A DNA stretch of 64,000 nt, taken from Winogradskyella sp. PG-2 (GTDB taxonomy: Bacteria; Bacteroidota; Bacteroidia; Flavobacteriales; Flavobacteriaceae). The DNA lies in NCBI RefSeq assembly GCF_000828715.1, contig NZ_AP014583.1, positions 2,664,001-2,728,000 of the forward strand. Direction: 5' to 3'. This document shows positions 24,301-29,552 of the stretch, one piece after another (position 1 is the stretch's first letter; every line of letters begins with the position of its first letter). The notes under the pieces are model-generated. The model was not told the origin of the DNA. It saw nothing but the letters and a program-made list of their open reading frames with translations, and ran no database searches. Made by a program: the position numbers and the translations under genes.

Positions 24301-24304
24301 ATAA
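12323..24304 (+). CDS. Giant T9SS type B adhesin with 18 DUF11-like repeats
   Basis: 3993 residues, roughly 400 kDa. A 30-residue basic extension precedes a signal-peptide core (YLVYGFFLSFLMMSAQ, ends near residue 49). Then: a unique N-terminal region; a DUF11-like domain (about 316-430); a thrombospondin type 3-like, calcium-binding style Asp-rich stretch (about 443-533, DNDNDGILD, DSDNDGIYD); two further beta domains; 18 tandem 144-residue DUF11-like units (1044-3635), each ending in an Asp-rich linker (DDTSDDDDD); two diverged DUF11 domains (about 3636-3776 and 3779-3896); and a C-terminal T9SS type B sorting domain (about 3899-3993, NEFSPNGDGVNETF, VYNRWGNIVY, LPVGTYYYVLDL). Followed closely by SprF-like and OmpA-like genes. 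Expected to be a long, calcium-stiffened surface filament in adhesion or gliding; direct function is inferred. Confidence 0.93.
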   Translation: MKISTRFSVKKNTIYNLLKYRVLNNLFQLDIKAYLVYGFFLSFLMMSAQEEVTTIYGDQGGFFTSSTVTPLTATDSNNLLGFTADGVTYSTGVDDSVLTSNGITFTAANFFAFPIPGVINYNTLELLGVAYNWGGVNQTNLPTDYINSFSPIVPTNFVKDGTNGLEMSTNFFNINAQDIEYDDLTVLSTANINDNIPDIIVNQTGAPGSSSDTFRFVDNLGNTVGNSVVVDFSSTPVVAGVDWTIYRVNTNTGSVDSAFGVNTFRDYRVLSFLLSDFGITVVNSPQIVGFVHSTSGGTDIAFTAYNSDTLGFGSSVDLNITTSILSSTSLCATTVVDLVSTVTNASGNDNNGFVVEAPLPSGLSYANSTAVFSSGSGSATYDTILNEWVIFGLQAGESVILTLQTSVSSITLPLSYNAQITNLSQTDTDLSNNTSSISENDIDCDGIYDSGDVDNDNDGILDTVEDENLDLDNDPLTNPTDTDGDLIPDYLDLDSDNDGIYDVDEAGNTALDTNNDGVVDTNDAGFTDLDTNGADDDAEATTPIDTGIDGSFDFQNTDSDGDGCSDANEAYNNANADGSDGGQFGTIDPATVNPTNGLVTETGVDYTLGTNASVIDDLISVCICDITSISSSNIDACNDNGTTSNIIDDTFTADITVVFTSKPGSGTLDLTGDGTASVSIIGLTSPHTFVDVVLPADGRIIDLTATFSADGACTFTNTNVLTAPFECSDDACPDIIPTGNPTTAITTGVTFDITGTGPASGAILNSISVAGEPNPFTEYYIPTAVSYGFTNEDALNQYILDGVTAGPTIDDGPGVFDPALLATFSDRDLTNYLSTNNSIDPADFTEIYYDAPISAASNRYLVMTERDGNNTYEVQALDAAGDPTGSVRTAFIPNYIDTGITTTVPGQNIFANIYPLTAFVGSGNDIHGFRITYRSSSVGDGGDGKAFIFYDPSFLTPPPTIEPTTSAVQPTCPSNEGSITIDATDNGGGTIEYSVNGAAGPWQTSNVFNNLIPGTYTPAVRYQSTITCLAVSNNPITLDGLDCPSIEAVKTVAITNDVAPAGASLGDTVTYTITVANTGNVTLDGVGIVDTFEDANGNTLTLATGPTFVSTNQVGGVDGTLRVGEIATYTATYVIEQDAVDAGGFSNSVLADGDSPMDTNVDDTSDDDDDLDGNTDDDPTETTISEDPSIEAVKTVAITNDVAPAGASLGDTVTYTITVANTGNVTLDGVGIVDTFEDANGNTLTLATGPTFVSTNQVGGVDGTLRVGEIATYTATYVIEQDAVDAGGFSNSVLADGDSPMNTNVDDTSDDDDDLDGNTDDDPTETTISEDPSIEAVKTVAITNDVAPAGASLGDTVTYTITVANTGNVTLDGVGIVDTFEDANGNTLTLATGPTFVSTNQVGGVDGTLRVGEIATYTATYVIEQDAVDAGGFSNSVLADGDSPMDTNVDDTSDDDDDLDGNTDDDPTETTISEDPSIEAVKTVAITNDVAPAGASLGDTVTYTITVANTGNVTLDGVGIVDTFEDANGNALTLATGPTFVSTNQVGGVDGTLRVGEIATYTATYVIEQDAVDAGGFSNSVLADGDSPMNTNVDDTSDDDDDLDGNTDDDPTVTVILEDPSIEAVKTVAITNDVAPAGASLGDTVTYTITVANTGNVTLDGVGIVDTFEDANGNTLTLATGPTFVSTNQVGGVDGTLRVGEIATYTATYVIEQDAVDAGGFSNSVLADGDSPMDTNVDDTSDDDDDLDGNTDDDPTETTIGEDPSIEAVKTVAITNDVAPAGASLGDTVTYAITVANTGNIVLDGVGIVDTFEDANGNALTLATGPTFVSTNQVGGVDGTLRVGEIATYTATYVIEQDAVDAGGFSNSVLADGDSPMNTNVDDTSDDDDDLDGNTEDDPTETTISEDPSIEAVKTVAITNDVAPAGASLGDTVTYTITVANTGNIILDGVGIVDTFEDANGNALTLATGPTFVSTNQVGGVDGTLRVGEIATYTATYVIEQDAVDAGGFSNSVLADGDSPMDTNVDDTSDDDDDLDGNTDDDPTVTVILEDPSIEAVKTVAITNDVAPAGASLGDTVTYTITVANTGNVTLDGVGIVDTFEDANGNTLTLATGPTFVSTNQVGGVDGTLRVGEIATYTATYVIEQDAVDAGGFSNSVLADGDSPMNTNVDDTSDDDDDLDGNTDDDPTETTISEDPSIEAVKTVAITNDVAPAGASLGDTVTYTITVANTGNVTLDGVGIVDTFEDANGNTLTLATGPTFVSTNQVGGVDGTLRVGEIATYTATYVIEQDAVDAGGFSNSVLADGDSPMNTNVDDTSDDDDDLDGNTDDDPTETTISEDPSIEAVKTVAITNDVAPAGASLGDTVTYTITVANTGNVTLDGVGIVDTFEDANGNTLTLATGPTFVSTNQVGGVDGTLRVGEIATYTATYVIEQDAVDAGGFSNSVLADGDSPMDTNVDDTSDDDDDTDGNTEDDPTVTTIGEDSSIEAVKTVAITNDVAPVGVSLGDTMTYTITVTNTGNVTLDGVGIVDTFLDGDGNALTLTSGPTFQGPSSLGSLEGDLLVGEVATYTATYVVAQDAVDAGGFSNSVLADGDSPMDTNVDDTSDDDDDLDGNTDDDPTVTTIGEGSSIEAVKTVAITNDVAPVGVSLGDTMTYTITVTNTGNVTLDGVGIVDTFLDGDGNALTLTSGPTFQGPSSLGSLEGDLLVGEVATYTTTYVVAQDAVDAGGFSNSVLADGDSPMDTNVDDTSDDDDDTDGNTEDDPTVTVILEDPSIEAVKTVAITNDVAPVGVSLGDTMTYTITVTNTGNVTLDGVGIVDTFLDGDGNALTLTSGPTFQGPSSLGSLEGDLLVGEVATYTATYVVAQDAVDAGGFSNSVLADGDSPMNTNVDDTSDDDDDTDGNTEDDPTVTVILEDPSIEAVKTVAITNDVAPVGVSLGDTMTYTITVTNTGNVTLDGVGIVDTFLDGDGNALTLTSGPTFQGPSSLGSLEGDLLVGEVATYTATYVVAQDAVDAGGFSNSVLADGDSPMDTNVDDTSDDDDDTDGNTEDDPTVTTIGEDSSIEAVKTVAITNDVAPVGVSLGDTMTYTITVTNTGNVTLDGVGIVDTFLDGDGNALTLTSGPTFQGPSSLGSLEGDLLVGEVATYTATYVVAQDAVDAGGFSNSVLADGDSPMNTNVDDTSDDDDDTDGNTEDDPTVTVILEDPSIEAVKTVAITNDVAPVGVSLGDTVTYTITVANTGNVTLDGVGIVDTFEDANGNTLTLATGPTFVSTNQVGGVDGTLRVGEIATYTATYVIEQDAVDAGGFSNSVLADGDSPMDANVDDTSDDDDDLDGNTDDDPTETTISEDPSIEAVKTVAITNDVAPAGASLGDTVTYTITVANTGNVTLDGVGIVDTFEDANGNALTLATGPTFVSTNQVGGVDGTLRVGEIATYTATYVIEQDAVDAGGFSNSVLADGDSPMNTNVDDTSDDDDDLDGNTDDDPTETTISEDPSIEAVKTVAITNDVAPAGASLGDTVTYTITVANTGNVTLDGVGIVDTFEDANGNTLTLATGPTFVSTNQVGGVDGTLRVGEIATYTATYVIEQDAVDAGGFSNSVLADGDSPMNTNVDDTSDDDDDTDGNTEDDPTEIVIVSNPSISLIKTALPLEDTNGDGIAGSIDDFITYAFTVTNTGNVTLTNVQIQDTLPGINLMGGPIAVLLPNQPDSSTFTATYQITQADLDTGFVINSATVSGEAPGGDTGDPSDDITDTSDDPNDNSNTDDNGDGEPDDPTITEVNSIYDLEVTKVVNELTPVVGDEVIFTIEAANIGNVTTTNIVISEQIPSGYVYVSHIVTAGTYSEFDGEWTITQLNPDQVEILEITVEVLGFGDYLNSAFVSSSLGGTDVNPGNDEGNAIVDPICLTIYNEFSPNGDGVNETFVIDCLERYTNNKLEVYNRWGNIVYSKNRYLNDWDGTSNGRAVINQSDKLPVGTYYYVLDLGDGSEPRVGWLYINR
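15452..23227 (+). repeat. Eighteen tandem 432-bp coding repeats
   Basis: Units begin at CCA of PSIEAVKT; unit starts are every 432 bp from 15452 to 22796 without a single indel, ending at 23227 (18 x 432 = 7776 bp, 144 aa each). Type A units (1-10, 17, 18) read APAGASLGDTVTY and PTFVSTNQVGGVDGTL; type B units (11-15) read APVGVSLGDTMTY and PTFQGPSSLGSLEGDL; unit 16 is a B/A hybrid. Units 8 and 9 look identical by eye. The minus-strand 81-residue open frames that recur with the same period are shadows. Confidence 0.95.
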
Positions 24305-24338
24305 GATTAATTAACACTGAATTATAAAATATATTAAA

Positions 24339-25265
24339 ATGATACATAAATCATCACTAATAAAAGGATTAATAGTTTTAGTATTTACGATACTTAGTGC
24401 TAATAGTTTTGCACAACAAGATCCTCAGTATACACATTATATGTATAATACATTAAGTGTTAATCCAGCATATGCAGGCCAAAGAGAAACACTAAGTGTT
24501 GTAGGTTTGCATAGATCGCAATGGGTTGGTATAGATGGCGCGCCACAAACACAGTCCTTAGGAATTCATTCACCATTACGTAATGAGCGTATTGGTTTAG
24601 GATTAAATATTGTAAGTGATGCCTTAGGACCGGCAAGAGAAACTTTTGTAGATGCTAATTTTTCATATACAATTCCATTAAATGCAAATGATTTAAAATT
24701 GTCTTTTGGTGTAAAAGGTGGATTACATATGTTAGATACAGATTGGAGTAAAGGCCGTTTTCAAGATCCTGACGTTGTTTTTAACAATAATTTAAATCTT
24801 ATTTCACCAACTATTGGTGCAGGTTTATACATGCATACTCGAAAATGGTATTTAGGTTTAGCAGTTCCTAATTTTTTGGAGACTGAACATTATGATGACT
24901 TCCAAGAGTCTATTGCTACAGAGCGCATGCATTTTTATGCTATTGGTGGATATGTATTTAATATTAGTGAAACGACAGAGTTAAAACCTGCCTTTTTAAT
25001 TAAAGGTGTGAGTGGAGCTCCATTAATTGCGGATGTTTCTGCTAATTTTTGGTTTCAAAAGAAACTTACAGCTGGTTTAGCTTGGAGATGGGATGATTCT
25101 GTAAGTGCTTTAGTTGGTATGCAAATAACACCTGGCATGTTTATTGGATATAGTTATGATATGACAACAACAGGTTTAAGTAATTACAATAGCGGTACAC
25201 ACGAACTTACTTTAAGATTTGAAGTTAAAAAATTAGGTAGAATATTATCACCACGTTTCTTCTAA
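24339..25265 (+). CDS. PorP/SprF family type IX secretion membrane protein
   Basis: 308 residues. Signal peptide (ends SFAQ, about residue 26), mature start QDPQYTHYMYNTLSVNPAYA, then RSQWVGIDGAPQTQSL, GLNIVSDALGP and a beta-barrel finishing in SPRFF with a terminal phenylalanine. This is the PorP/SprF family (TIGR03519 type), T9SS-associated outer-membrane proteins. It lies 34 bp after the giant adhesin and 4 bp before the OmpA-like gene, so the three form one operon. By analogy to SprB-SprF of Flavobacterium, it should help secrete or hold the giant adhesin at the surface. Paralogue of 4089-5021. Confidence 0.94.
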   Translation: MIHKSSLIKGLIVLVFTILSANSFAQQDPQYTHYMYNTLSVNPAYAGQRETLSVVGLHRSQWVGIDGAPQTQSLGIHSPLRNERIGLGLNIVSDALGPARETFVDANFSYTIPLNANDLKLSFGVKGGLHMLDTDWSKGRFQDPDVVFNNNLNLISPTIGAGLYMHTRKWYLGLAVPNFLETEHYDDFQESIATERMHFYAIGGYVFNISETTELKPAFLIKGVSGAPLIADVSANFWFQKKLTAGLAWRWDDSVSALVGMQITPGMFIGYSYDMTTTGLSNYNSGTHELTLRFEVKKLGRILSPRFF

Positions 25266-25269
25266 AAAT

Positions 25270-27258
25270 ATGATTATGAAAACACTATCAAGATATATAT
25301 TATTAACAGTCGTATTTGTTACATCTTCAGTTGTATATGCTCAAGAAGGGAAAATACGAAGTGTCAAAGATGACTATAGAGAATTCGCTTATGTAAAAAC
25401 AAGTGAGGTCTTACTAGAAGTGGCCAATAAAGGTTACAGGTCTGCAGATTTATTTCAGAAGTTAGGAAACTCATATTATTTCCAAAATAAAATGGAGGAT
25501 GCTGCCAAATGGTATGGTGAATTAATAACTATGAATGAAGTTATTGATCCTGAATATTATTTTAGGTATGCACTGGCTCTCAAAGGAATTGAGAATTATG
25601 AAGAATCCGATAAATGGATGACAAAGTTTAATAAACTTAAACCACAAGATTCTAGAGGTAAAGCATTCTTATCTAAAGTGGATTACAAATCTGATATTGA
25701 GGAATTAAGCCGAAATGATATTGAAATTGTTAATCTTGAAATTAATACAGAGTTATCGGATTTTGGAACAACAGAGTATGAGAATGGAATTGTGTTTGCT
25801 TCTGCTAGAGGGGGAGGACGAAAATATAGATGGAATGAACAACCTTATTTAGACATATACTCGGTAGAAAAAACTGATGAAGGTTCTTTTAGTGAAGTCA
25901 ATGAAATTCAAGGTAAAGTTAATACAAAGTATCACGAATCTAGTGCAGTGTTTTCACCAAATGGTCAATACATGTTCTTTACAAGAAATAACTATTTCAG
26001 AATGAAATATAAAGAAGATGAATCAGGAATTAATAGATTGCAATTATATAGAGCAACGTTAAGTGAAGATGGTTCATGGGATGAAATTCATAAAATTCAT
26101 TTTAATAGTGAAGATTATAGTGTGGCACATCCTGCTTTAAATCTTACAGGTTCTAGACTATATTTTGCATCGGACATGCCTGGGACTTATGGACAGTCTG
26201 ATATCTTTGTAGTAGATGTTAATGATGATGGTACTTTAGGTGAACCTGAAAATTTAGGAGCAGGGATAAATACAGAAGGACAAGAATCTTTTCCTTTTGT
26301 GAATACAAGTGGAGATTTATTCTTTTCATCAAATGGTTATCCCGGTTTAGGAGGATTTGATGTATTTAAGTCTGAAGGTTTAGATCAAAAAGTACAGGCT
26401 GGTTCTAATAGAAATTTCCCAATAGAGAATATCGGTAAACCAGTAAATAGCGCTTTTGATGATTTTGGATATTATGAAAATTTGGTCACTAGACGTGTTT
26501 ATTTCAGTTCTAATAGAGAAGGAGGTAAAGGAAGTGATGATATATATACTTTTGAAGTTCCTGAATGTGAGCAATTAGTTGAAGGTACAGTTCAAGATAA
26601 AAAGACAGATGAGTTAATCCCAAATGCAACTGTAGTTTTATTTGATGGTGAAGGAAATGAGATAGAGCGAACAACTGTAGGTGCTGATGCTACTTTTGAA
26701 TTTAATCTTGACTGTGAAAAAGAATATTTAATCAGAGGAGAAAAGGAAACGTATGCTTCAGATGAAAAACGTTTTACAACACCAGATCGAAAACAAGAAT
26801 TACAACTTCAATTATTACTTGAAAAAGATGAAGTTATAGTAGAGCCTTGCTCTGATTTGGCCAAATTATTAGATATTCCAATTATCTATTTTGATTTTGA
26901 TAAGTTTAATATTAGATATGATGCTGAAGTAGAATTACAGAAGGTATTAGCTGTGTTGAATAAGTATCCTTCAATGACTATTGATGTGAGATCTCACACA
27001 GATTGCAGAGCAACTATGGTTTACAATGAAAGATTATCTGAAAATAGAGCGCAATCTACACGACAGTATCTTATAGATAATGGCATAGATGCAGCTCGTA
27101 TTACTGCTAAAGGATATGGCGAGTCTAGATTGGTTAATGACTGCGGTTGTGAACCAACAAATGAATCAAGCTGTTCTGAAGAAGAACACCAATTAAATAG
27201 ACGAAGCGAATTTATTGTGACGAGTTTTAAAGGTCAAAAGTGTCCAGAACAAAACTAA
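25270..27258 (+). CDS. OmpA-family protein with PD40 repeats, adhesin-module partner
   Basis: 662 residues (660 if the second ATG at 25276 is used). Signal peptide ending VVYAQ, a TPR-like helical part (DLFQKLGNSYYFQNKMEDAAKWY), PD40 beta-propeller repeats (VFSPNGQYMFFTR, RLYFASDMPGTYGQSDIFVVD, YFSSNREGGKGSDDIY), a carboxypeptidase-regulatory-like domain (GTVQDKKTDELIPNATV) and a C-terminal OmpA domain (FDFDKFNIRYDAE, VRSHTDCRATMVYN, LSENRAQSTRQYL) for peptidoglycan binding. Cysteines near the end (NDCGCEPTNESSC) may form disulfides. Same architecture as 2207-4078. Likely anchors the giant adhesin complex to the cell wall in the outer membrane/periplasm. Confidence 0.92.
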   Translation: MIMKTLSRYILLTVVFVTSSVVYAQEGKIRSVKDDYREFAYVKTSEVLLEVANKGYRSADLFQKLGNSYYFQNKMEDAAKWYGELITMNEVIDPEYYFRYALALKGIENYEESDKWMTKFNKLKPQDSRGKAFLSKVDYKSDIEELSRNDIEIVNLEINTELSDFGTTEYENGIVFASARGGGRKYRWNEQPYLDIYSVEKTDEGSFSEVNEIQGKVNTKYHESSAVFSPNGQYMFFTRNNYFRMKYKEDESGINRLQLYRATLSEDGSWDEIHKIHFNSEDYSVAHPALNLTGSRLYFASDMPGTYGQSDIFVVDVNDDGTLGEPENLGAGINTEGQESFPFVNTSGDLFFSSNGYPGLGGFDVFKSEGLDQKVQAGSNRNFPIENIGKPVNSAFDDFGYYENLVTRRVYFSSNREGGKGSDDIYTFEVPECEQLVEGTVQDKKTDELIPNATVVLFDGEGNEIERTTVGADATFEFNLDCEKEYLIRGEKETYASDEKRFTTPDRKQELQLQLLLEKDEVIVEPCSDLAKLLDIPIIYFDFDKFNIRYDAEVELQKVLAVLNKYPSMTIDVRSHTDCRATMVYNERLSENRAQSTRQYLIDNGIDAARITAKGYGESRLVNDCGCEPTNESSCSEEEHQLNRRSEFIVTSFKGQKCPEQN

Positions 27259-27304
27259 ATTTAGTTTTTATGAATTCCTTTACCTTTTTTTAAGCTTTAG
27301 GTGT

Positions 27305-27312
27305 TAATTTTG
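27305..27312 (+). promoter_or_regulatory. Putative idi promoter (-7 box), nearly leaderless
   Basis: TAATTTTG matches TAnnTTTG. It ends 4 bp before the idi ATG at 27317, so if used the start of the transcript would fall on or next to the start codon. No clear -33 box. Confidence 0.35.
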
Positions 27313-27316
27313 TTTT

Positions 27317-27841
27317 ATGACAGAAGAACAAGTCATCTTAGTCGATGAAAATGATAATCAAATTGGTTTAATGCCAAAAATGGAAGCACACGAAAAAGCA
27401 GTTTTACATCGTGCTTTCTCAGTATTTATATTTAATAATGAGAATGAATTAATGCTTCAGCAACGTGCATTACATAAATACCATTCACCAGGCTTATGGA
27501 CTAATACATGTTGTAGTCATCAGCGTGATGGTGAAAGTAATATTGAAGCTGGTAAAAGACGCTTGCAAGAAGAGATGGGTTTCGTTACAGATTTGGATGA
27601 ATCTACGTCATTCATTTACAAAGCGTCATTTGAAAATGGATTAACTGAGTACGAATATGACTATGTAATGGTAGGTCTTTATAACGACGAACCTATTATA
27701 AATAGCGAAGAAGTTGCAGATTGGAAATGGATGCCATTAGAGGGGGTTAAAGTAGATATGGCTTTAAATCCTGAAAAATACACAGCTTGGTTTAAAATTA
27801 TATTTGAAAAATTCTATGAATATATAAATATCAATAAATAA
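27317..27841 (+). CDS. idi: Isopentenyl-diphosphate delta-isomerase, type 1
   Basis: 174 residues, normal for the type 1 (Nudix-fold) enzyme that interconverts isopentenyl diphosphate and dimethylallyl diphosphate in isoprenoid synthesis. Visible: HRAFSVFIFN, the active-site cysteine region NTCCSHQR (63-70), the Nudix-like helix RRLQEEMGF (81-89), and the EYEYDYVMVG segment carrying catalytic and metal-binding acidic residues. The stop codon shares one base with the ATG of the next gene (TAATG), so it is translated in tandem with the QueD-like gene. The pairing of idi with a tetrahydropterin synthase-like gene is a frequent layout in flavobacteria, though their pathways differ. Confidence 0.95.
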   Translation: MTEEQVILVDENDNQIGLMPKMEAHEKAVLHRAFSVFIFNNENELMLQQRALHKYHSPGLWTNTCCSHQRDGESNIEAGKRRLQEEMGFVTDLDESTSFIYKASFENGLTEYEYDYVMVGLYNDEPIINSEEVADWKWMPLEGVKVDMALNPEKYTAWFKIIFEKFYEYININK

Positions 27842-28251
27842 TGAGAGTAACTGTACATAGAAAGGCACATTTTAATGCAGCACATAGATTGTATAGAAAA
27901 GACTGGAGTTTTGAAAAGAATGAAACTGTCTTTGGGTTGTGTAATAATCCTAATTTTCATGGACATAATTACGAACTAATTGCAAGTGTTACTGGCGAAA
28001 TTGACCCTGAAACAGGCTATGTTATTGACGTTAAAATTCTAAAAGACATTATTAAAGCAGAAGTTGAAGATGCCTTTGATCATAAAAATCTAAATATTGA
28101 AGTTCCAGAATTTTATAATTTAAACCCAACTGCAGAAAATATTGCAGTTGTTATTTATAATAAAGTAAAAGCAAAATTAGACTCTAAATTTCATTTAGAA
28201 ATTACACTCTATGAAACACCTCGAAACTTTGTGACCTATTCTGGTCACTAA
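27841..28251 (+). CDS. queD: 6-carboxytetrahydropterin / 6-pyruvoyltetrahydropterin synthase family
   Basis: 136 residues of the QueD/PTPS family, which acts on dihydroneopterin triphosphate; in bacteria most members make 6-carboxy-tetrahydropterin for queuosine. Zinc ligands are visible: His15 in FNAAHRL and His40/His42 in NFHGHNY; the catalytic cysteine is Cys34 in FGLCNNP. The DHKNLN motif and the glutamate in LYETPRN complete the active site. Coupled to idi by a one-base overlap. Queuosine versus tetrahydrobiopterin use cannot be decided from this gene alone; no other que gene is in the window. Confidence 0.9.
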   Translation: MRVTVHRKAHFNAAHRLYRKDWSFEKNETVFGLCNNPNFHGHNYELIASVTGEIDPETGYVIDVKILKDIIKAEVEDAFDHKNLNIEVPEFYNLNPTAENIAVVIYNKVKAKLDSKFHLEITLYETPRNFVTYSGH

Positions 28252-28398
28252 TTTAAATACAAAGTATTACCCCTGTATAGTTTAAACATTTTATAAAGAA
28301 CAGAATGTAGGTAAGACAAAAAATGATTGTTTTGAATCTCTTTCCGTTTATGTTTAAAACTTCAAAACTTAATGTTATTAATTAACTTGTGGATTCCT

Positions 28399-28406
28399 TA
28401 TTTTTG
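28399..28406 (+). promoter_or_regulatory. Putative promoter -7 box for the 89-aa gene
   Basis: TATTTTTG matches TAnnTTTG and lies 21 bp before the ATG at 28428. The 176-bp gap before this gene shows no other clear signal. Confidence 0.45.
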
Positions 28407-28427
28407 CAACACTAAATATTTGTAATC

Positions 28428-28697
28428 ATGGCTAATAAAAGAGATTTAAAAAAGGATATTAACTACGTCTTTGGCGATATAATTGAAGCAGTTTATTATT
28501 GGGAATTAGAAAACACTCAAAAACCAACTAAAGAGAGTGATGCAATCATTGATGATGCCTTTGCTGGATTTGATGAGTTAATTGCTCGTGTAAATGATAG
28601 AAGTGTGGAAGATACTAGAGCCCATTTTAAAGCTATTAATAAAGATTTAGAATCAAAAGGAAGAGCTTTAATAGAAAAAATAAATAAGCTCAAGTAG
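28428..28697 (+). CDS. Conserved small helical protein of unknown function
   Basis: 89 residues, no signal peptide or membrane segment, charged and helix-rich (DLKKDINYVFGDIIEAVYYW, then FDELIARVNDR and LESKGRALIEKINKLK). It looks like a small cytoplasmic helical bundle. I recognise it as a type of conserved flavobacterial hypothetical gene but know no function. It has its own promoter-like box upstream and ends before a strong bidirectional terminator, so it is a single-gene unit. Confidence 0.8.
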   Translation: MANKRDLKKDINYVFGDIIEAVYYWELENTQKPTKESDAIIDDAFAGFDELIARVNDRSVEDTRAHFKAINKDLESKGRALIEKINKLK

Positions 28698-28725
28698 ACT
28701 AAATATATAATACTTTTACGTTTTT

Positions 28726-28768
28726 AAACAATAAATCCAATCTTAATTTAAGATTGGATTTATTGTTT
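28726..28768. terminator. Long bidirectional terminator between convergent genes
   Basis: A nearly perfect 21-bp inverted repeat, left arm 28726-28746 (AAACAATAAATCCAATCTTA...) and right arm 28748-28768, with a minimal loop. It separates the plus-strand 89-aa gene (ends 28697) from the minus-strand DUF4369 gene (ends 28787). Confidence 0.85.
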
Positions 28769-28786
28769 AAATCAATGAAAGTTCAA

Positions 28787-29500
28787 TTATTCAATGGCTT
28801 CTCTGCTATTTATATATTCGTTTAGTTTCTTACCGTAAAATGATTTTTTTATAGAGTCAGTTAAACCATTATAAACTGAATCTATATAAATAGGATTTGC
28901 AGCCGGAAGTTCGTATAAAGCTAAATAAGGCGCAATTTCACTATCATTATTATTCAAGGCAAATTGAATGGAGTAAGAGTATTTTCGTTTTAAAAGTTTT
29001 TGAGATTGTATATTTAAAGAATCTGATGTAATTGAGTCTTTTGCTTTTTGAGCTAAGAAGTTGGCTTCAATCAATTCTAAATTTTGATTATTAAATTTAG
29101 ACATGATACCTGTATACTCATCTAATAAAACTTGTTGTTTAGATCCTATAATTTTAGCATCAAAATTAAAATTCTTCAATGATGTATTTATTTCTGTAAG
29201 ACCTTTATCTGCAAAAAATGGAATGTAATGCTCCTCACCATCATTCTTAAACAATTTTAGGTATAATAAAATAGGTTCGTCGATGTTAGTTTTTAAGGTG
29301 AACTCTGGTTGGCCAGTAATAACCATGGAATCTAAATCTATAATAGAAGTAGAATCTCCATTCTTTTGGAGATAAACAATTCCCTTTTTTAATCCTTTTA
29401 CACTGCCTTTTAATGTGAAATTTGCTTCTTTTTCTTTACCACATGAAACAAGTATTAATAGTATAAAAATGAGGCTTAAGGCTTTATTTAATGTCATCAT
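28787..29500 (-). CDS. DUF4369 domain lipoprotein
   Basis: About 237 residues. I chose the ATG at 29500 (or the next codon, also ATG) because it begins a lipoprotein signal, MMTLNKALSLIFILLILVSCG, with the lipobox LVSC; the longer frame to 29527 adds nine residues without function. The first 100 residues after the cysteine match the DUF4369 beta domain (FTLKGSVKGLKKGIVYLQK, then LDSMVITGQPEFTL). DUF4369 proteins in Bacteroidota often carry a thioredoxin-like domain after it; here the C-terminal half is helical with no CxxC, so redox activity is unlikely. Probable periplasm-facing lipoprotein of unknown role. Confidence 0.85.
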   Translation of the reverse strand: MMTLNKALSLIFILLILVSCGKEKEANFTLKGSVKGLKKGIVYLQKNGDSTSIIDLDSMVITGQPEFTLKTNIDEPILLYLKLFKNDGEEHYIPFFADKGLTEINTSLKNFNFDAKIIGSKQQVLLDEYTGIMSKFNNQNLELIEANFLAQKAKDSITSDSLNIQSQKLLKRKYSYSIQFALNNNDSEIAPYLALYELPAANPIYIDSVYNGLTDSIKKSFYGKKLNEYINSREAIE

Positions 29501-29552
29501 ATTTTCTTTAAATAATTTGGTGTGCAAATATCTTATAATAGTTTTAAAATAA

